Part shown: positions 58,854-64,000 of the stretch, one piece after another
Layout of the letters: every line of letters starts with the position of its first letter
Numbering within the stretch: the first letter of the stretch is position 1
From: Dysidea avara
Taxonomy: Eukaryota; Porifera; Demospongiae; Dictyoceratida; Dysideidae
Length of the DNA stretch: 64,000 nucleotides
NCBI RefSeq assembly: GCF_963678975.1
Contig: NC_089281.1
Coordinates: 1,240,001-1,304,000, forward strand
Direction: 5' to 3'
Made by a program: the position numbers and the translations under genes
The notes under the pieces: model-generated
Database searches by the model: none
What the model saw: only the letters and a program-made list of their open reading frames with translations
What the model was told of the DNA's origin: nothing

Positions 58854-61800
58854 TTAAAACACCTGGATCATGTGATCTCTTGATGGTCCTGTCCCTATCC
58901 ACTGAACTGTATAAACAAGATAAATGTGTGGTGGATATTATTTAAGAAAAAACACAGCATGAACAACAGCCATGCTTTTTAAGTATACACTACCATCAAT
59001 TATTTAACAGAGCTTTCATTGGAATACTCCAATGTTTCAATATAGCCACATAGTTATTCTACTCCATAAAATCAAACAGACACACTACTCACTTGGTATA
59101 CCAGTCAGTTCTTGTAGTTTTACAATATAATTCTTAGCATTAGTGGGCAGGGCTGAGTATGATGTAATCCCAGCAATTGTACTCTTCCATCCCGGCATTG
59201 TGATGTAGTCCACTTGTACCCGGCTGAGTATGGACTGCTCCGCTATATGGTGGGGATAATATGAATTATTGGATTAGGAGTTGCACAGTGGAGTCTCTTT
59301 ATAATGGACACACAAGGAGCTGAATTTTAGGCAAATACGATGATATCAATATATACTAGCTATTTAAAAAATTTCAAATTTCAAAAGGAAGTAGGGGTTG
59401 ATATAATATACACGCTACAAAAAGTAAGGAAACAAGCTCAAAAATGTTACAGCTGAGATGAAAAATGATCCAGCAGTAAAAAGTAAGGAAACAAGATTAG
59501 ATGACTACTTGCTAAAATGAGACACACTTTAATGCCTACTTTTGGCTAGCATCTTGAAATGAGACCATCAAATTAACCAAAAGTAGGGATTAAAGTGTGT
59601 CTCATTTTAGCAAGTAGTCATCTAATCTTGTTTCCTTACTTTTTACTGCTGGATCATTTTTCATTTCAGCTGTAACATTTTTGAGCTTGTTTCCTTACTT
59701 TTTGTAGCGTGTATATTATATCAACCCCTACTTCCTTTTGAAAGTTTAAATTTTTAAATAGCTAGTTTGTTTACTTTTTTTTTTGTCTAGCTAGCTAGCT
59801 ATATTATACTCTTTTTGTTTTCCACAGTATAAATATCACTTGAAGCATTTATCTTTTACCTTTGTATGCAATAAGCGCCTCTAAAATAATTATTGTTTTG
59901 TCTTCAGTTTAAAGTTATTACAGCAACTGTTTAAGGCTTCAGCTGCATTTCTAATGGCCTAAATGTTGATGATTTTACAGTAAAACATCGCTGGAGAGTC
60001 CACCATTATAAGACTGGAACCCTCGCTTTTAGAAGTCTGGATCCCTGGATCTGCCCCTCAAAGACATTATTAGCTAGCTACCCCACAAAAAGCTAAACTG
60101 GTAATTAAGACTATATAAAATGACTACCCAGTGTGAATAAATGCTAGAGACAACTCCTTGGGTACTACACCCGTTCATCCTCATCTTACGCACACGTATT
60201 CACACTAGAGTTGCACCTATAATCGGTTGAATAATCGGTTGAATAATCGGTAACAGCCGATATAAGGTGATTTTGCAAGTATCGGTATCAGCTACGAAGA
60301 GGAAATTATTTGCCGATAACCTAAACCCACAATCAATCATTAACGACAGTAATAAACACATGACAGTATTAAAAGAAAGCAGTGAATACAGTGGTAAGCG
60401 GTAAACATTTATTTGTTGTACCTGTTTATAACTATTTAGGCTTGTTTATCCGTGAATAGTGTGGCTGCAAGGCTATAATAGGCTGTGTATATTTATCGGC
60501 CACCCACGCAATTAACCAATCACTATTTGCAAAGGGTCTGGAATCCCACCAAAACTCTGTTTGAGAAGCTGACTTAGGTGTTTTATAACTACTTGGCTTT
60601 CATTTCCATGTAAGGGGTTAGTGGCACACTGGTAGCAAAAATTGTAGAACCGGCCGCCCACGCACATAATTAAATCATTGCAATTAATGTTATACACACA
60701 CATAAACTTTAGATGATTTTTGCTCCTTCTCCTCTGACCTATAAAATAGAAGAATATCGGTAAATATCGGCATATCGGCTACAGGAATGAGTGAAAAATC
60801 GGTATCGGTAAATGTGAAAATATGCATATCGGTGCAACACTAATTATAACCTTCATTAAAATCACGTGTTTGGGTTGTGGCGCACGCCGACAACTATTAA
60901 GTGCCGCAACTGTTAATTATCCTTCGAGAAGAACAAAGAAGCGAATGAATGATGAAGCAAACGGCATAGTGCAGTGGATAGAATGTAATCGGAACAGATT
61001 CGTGAATACTCCGTCATTACTTTGGCTGTCTGAAATTTCTGGAGCCGTACACCTAGCACTACCGGGTCTTACAGCAGGCAGGCTGGCAGACGAAATGCAG
61101 GTGATTTTAAAATTTTTAAAACTTGTTGTACATTGAAATATTCAACTTTTTGCTTCATTTACCCAAGGTACAGCATCATTATAACAGTACTAATGCATTC
61201 CAGGTGGTTTTTTCGGGCAAAACTTATTGCAAGGCCATTTTTTAAGGTGCGAAAATCCACGAAACCATATGAGTTCTTACCAACCCCTACTATACTGTAC
61301 TATCGTCCTGTATGATATATCACATGATCACACAAATTGAGATAGTTTTGCTGATCTGTTATAAAGAAATTTTATCTATAGCCACTGTCAAATAAAGGGT
61401 TTCAATGGTTGCAAGCTTGCAAAGCTGGTTATTTACTAATTATAACTGTTTAATTAACCCTTTGGCACTGAAGTCAATAAAAAAAAGTATTTCACTAACA
61501 CAAATGCCACTATAGTGGCTCTCGCAACATGCATGCATTCAAAGGCATTATATCTCGTAAATGGAATACCTATGAGTAAATGGTTTGCACCACGTTACTC
61601 TGTGCCATTTTCTTAAGCTTTATCTGAATATCGTAGCAAGACTGAGCATGATATAAGGTGAATCTACATTGGAAAGAATTTTCGGCTGTTCCTAAGATGA
61701 TAATTATGATGATACCACCTGTCACAACGGATAGAAGATATAAAGAAGGATTAGTAAAAGTTATGATATTGTAGATCTATTGTGAGTAATTTAGTGCTAA

Positions 61801-62874
61801 TTACATAGGTGGTCCATACAAGTAAAAAAGCGATTGACTATACGAACTTCATAACAGACTGAATCTGCTTATCATTTAACCCAACATGTGTGCATTTAAC
61901 CTCTCACTAAAGAGAGCAATAAGCCTTTCTAACAAGATACAAACAGCAACAGACATTGAAATCTAACAACTACACTGTGTCTATAAAATTCAACAATATA
62001 AGCAGTATCAAACACACATTCTTTGCTCATTACTCAGTGCACAGTTATGAGCCCCACCCACTGACCTGGTATTGCTGTGATTGGCTGTCCATCAAGTCGA
62101 TATGACACACCTATTTTAATCTCATCAAAATCATCCAAAATATCTAACTTTGTAACAGCAATACTAAAGAAGAAAACCCACCTTCATGTCAAAATTATGA
62201 CCACAAAGTCTTAATACCTTGTATATCCATTTACCATATTACTATATTTTGCTACAACAACATCAAACCAGCCACATCTCCTTTTACGGCCAGTGGTCAC
62301 TCCAAACTCTTTACCTAGTTTTTGTAGACGTTCCCCTATCTCCTATATAACATACACTATTAGAATTAGTGTGGATCATGTGATCCACCTTACATTATCT
62401 AGTTCAGTAGGAAAAGCCCCTTTACCCACTCGTGTAGTGTATGCCTTGAAGACACCATAAACATGTTTAACAAGTCTTGGGGGAATCCCCAGACCAGTGC
62501 AGACCACTCCAGCTGAACAGTTACATGATGTCACGTAAGGGTAGGTTCCTATAGCAACCAAAACCAATAGTACGCATTATGGACAGTGCACACCAACTAA
62601 TAGTGTCCTGATCATAATCAAGATGTCTTGATCTCCGTACTAATGGATACTTTTGGACTTTGATGTAAGAGTATGATGCCCACTGTACACCTATCTAAAT
62701 CTCTAAAGCTGGATATAGCATCCCATGTCTCCCCCCACACACTAACTCACCAAGGTCATAATCCAACATAACAGCATTAGCTCCTTCCACTAGTACATTC
62801 TTCTTCCCTTGTATGGCTTCATTAATCAAGTATACAGTGTCAGTCACCATTGGACAAATCTTCTCAGCATAATC
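58854..62874 (-). CDS. adss: Adenylosuccinate synthetase, last six exons
   Basis: Exons 62874-62751, 62548-62394, 62342-62218, 62163-62066, 59242-59093 and 58906-58854 join in phase with GT-AG borders to give 234 residues and TAA. The enzyme joins IMP and aspartate using GTP, the first step from IMP to AMP. Family motifs: [81 protein letters not shown] and the C-terminal [16 protein letters not shown]. Eukaryotic forms are about 430-460 residues, so roughly the first 200, with the GDEGKGK loop, lie upstream, beyond position 64000 or in exons I cannot see. The long intron 59243-62065 holds a foldback element and a MITE. Nothing is broken in the part seen; this is probably a working housekeeping gene. 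Confidence 0.93.
59355..59766. mobile_element. Foldback element in an adss intron
   Basis: Arms of about 190 bp mirror each other: ACTAGCTATTTAAAAA at the left and TTTTTAAATAGCTAGT at the right. Inside each arm AAAAAGTAAGGAAACAAG occurs twice. The centre is about 40 bp. It lies between the fourth and fifth exons seen. Confidence 0.85.
60207..60841. mobile_element. GTTGCACC-ended MITE in an adss intron
   Basis: Left end AGAGTTGCACCTATAATCGG, right end (reversed) AGTGTTGCACCGATATGC. Many internal ATCGGT/ATCGGTAA repeats cluster at both ends (60221-60310 and 60755-60830), as in hAT-type elements with subterminal binding sites. A target duplication is not obvious. Confidence 0.65.
60857..61098 (+). 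CDS. Possible nested exon on the opposite strand
   Basis: An open stretch with normal protein-like composition runs ... [20 protein letters not shown] ... RLADEMQ and ends at a GTGATT donor-like site. It lies inside the long adss intron, antisense to it, right of the GTTGCACC MITE, and is more GC-rich than its surroundings. An ATG at 60948 could start a short first exon. No partner exon or family was recognised. Confidence 0.3.
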
Positions 62875-63084
62875 CTGTGAGAGAGACATTTTGAAACACA
62901 CATAAGTCATGATAAAAATACAGCCATAAACCATAGACTAACATCACACTTATAATAATATTCAAAGTCCAATTAATCATACATAAGGACACAAAACACT
63001 TTTACCCTAATAGAGCAGTCAAGTCAGAGTCACTAGACAGCACAGTCACATCAAATGGTGTACACTAAATAAATATTCACAGAT

Positions 63085-63480
63085 GTAGTGGTGCCTGAGT
63101 GGTTAAGGTGTTGGGCTTGAAATACAATCAGGGCTCAACCCAGAATATTAACCTAGAGGGGGGCGAAGTAAGTCGCTTCGGATTCTAGGGGGGTCTGGGG
63201 GCATGCTCCCCCAGGAAAATTTTGAAAATTTTGAAAATTTAGGTGTAAATATACTCAATTTTGGTGAAATTTTACTGTGATGCCATTGAATATTGACCAT
63301 TGGATTATACAACTTTGGGATCAATTAAACCTTTCCATTTCTCAAGGCTTTAGGTATAAACCTAGGGGGGGCAATAGCTAACCCAGAGGGGGCCTGTACC
63401 CCCCCCCCCCCCCCCCCCCCCCCTAGATTAACCCCTGACAATGGGGTCTCGTTTCACGGGTTCAAACCCTGCTTACTGCA
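63085..63480 (+). pseudogene. tRNA-Ser (TGA) gene split by a transposon
   Basis: 63085-63128 gives the 5' half (GTAGTGG acceptor, GCCTGAGTGGTTAAGG D-arm, loop CTTGAAA with anticodon TGA). 63443-63480 gives the rest: the remainder of the long variable arm, GGGTTCAAACCC T-arm and the TTACTGC acceptor. A T5 run follows at about 63486, as for RNA polymerase III. The insertion falls at the 3' side of the anticodon stem. That stem also has a mismatch (TACAA where TCCAA is usual), so the copy may have been imperfect already. Confidence 0.8.
63129..63437. mobile_element. 309-bp element inserted in the tRNA-Ser gene
   Basis: Starts CAGGGCTCAACCCAG and ends, reversed, CAGGGGTTAATCTAG; target duplication ACAAT at 63124-63128 and 63438-63442. 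It holds GGGGGG-containing strings and a long poly-C run (about 63401-63423). Ends resemble hAT MITEs, but the visible duplication is five bases. Confidence 0.8.
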
Positions 63481-63650
63481 AACAGATTTTTGGTTTTATT
63501 TATTGTTTCTGTTTCTCTTTTATTGAAATATTCACAAAAGTACAACCTTTACTGTCCTTGGCTCACCACAACACATATTGTACTACACACAGTATTCCTC
63601 CTTCAGAATACCACAAGCCACTTCTTGAATTAACATAGTTTAACAACAAA

Positions 63651-63721
63651 GTCTGTTAGCTCAGTCAGTAGAGCGTGGTGCTGATAATGCCAAGGTCGTG
63701 AGTTCAAGCCTCACACAGACC
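63651..63721 (+). tRNA. tRNA-Ile, anticodon GAT
   Basis: Cloverleaf arms: GTCTGTT/CACAGAC acceptor with one mismatch, GCTC/GAGC D-stem, TGGTG/TGCCA anticodon stem with loop CTGATAA, and GTGAG/CTCAC T-stem with TTCAAGC loop. GTGGTGCTxATAAxGCCAAGG is the usual tRNA-Ile body. A T7 run begins five bases after the end. Animal tRNA-Ile genes normally read AAT; here the first anticodon base is G. Confidence 0.85.
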
Positions 63722-64000
63722 AGTTGTATTTTTTTGTTTCTACTTTCACAGCCACACATAACCTACACACACAAATCTGTAATGTTATTTATGTGTGTTT
63801 CACGGTCAGATGATAAATCTCCTAGTTTCTTCACTTTATATTGTAACAGTCCTCACTATGTCGCCAAATTCCTAATTTTTTCCTTCCACTTGTTTGTCTA
63901 CTTTTACACCCAATCATTGCAAGAGTGTATCAAATTAAAGAACTTCTATTTTAGTTTGTGAGTATGACTATTTTGGTACAACTGAGTACCTCTAAATTTA

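Overview
The window looks like nuclear DNA of an early-branching animal, most likely a sponge. It is AT-rich, its genes are split by short GT-AG introns, and it is saturated with small DNA transposons, foldback elements and retroelement relics. The sponge assignment is an inference from gene style and repeat load. Coding exons were assembled by hand from splice sites and reading phase; no searches were run.

Layout. 1981-7022 (minus) is an 11-exon gene for a 770-residue protein of an uncharacterised invertebrate family. It is head-to-head with a 4-exon chromodomain gene (7602-8783, plus) across a 0.5 kb shared upstream region. 8.8-18.4 kb holds a degenerate kinase-like exon pair, two adjacent TGTGACC-ended elements, a 2.6 kb inverted duplication carrying the last two exons of a membrane-protein gene, a 29-bp minisatellite and long CA tracts. 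18.7-23.3 kb is a retroelement graveyard: a Penelope-like reverse transcriptase relic split by an inverted-repeat element, then a scrambled Ty3/Gypsy relic. 23.8-32.8 kb is a stack of DNA transposons, including a 6.8 kb element with 4-bp target duplications that carries a 2.4 kb relative inside its left terminal repeat.

33.5-37.1 kb holds the most unusual reading frame: a 21-bp minisatellite read in frame, a superfamily 2 helicase C-terminal domain, a 16-residue coiled-coil repeat, a caspase/CHAT-like His...Cys segment and a long unknown C-terminal region, broken by one TGA and a later frame change. 39.8-45.8 kb is a nearly pristine Ty3/Gypsy retrotransposon (221-bp LTRs with one difference, 5-bp target duplication, tRNA-Ser-type primer site, gag and pol linked by a GGGAAAC slippery site) inserted in a small DNA transposon. 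46.1-58.5 kb is further transposon territory without recognisable genes.

58.85-62.87 kb (minus) carries the last six exons of adenylosuccinate synthetase, a purine-synthesis enzyme, with foldback elements in its introns. Beyond it are a tRNA-Ser gene split by a 309-bp transposon insertion and an apparently intact tRNA-Ile with anticodon GAT. Apart from the synthetase, the tRNA-Ile, the two divergent genes and the young retrotransposon, most of the window is decaying mobile DNA.
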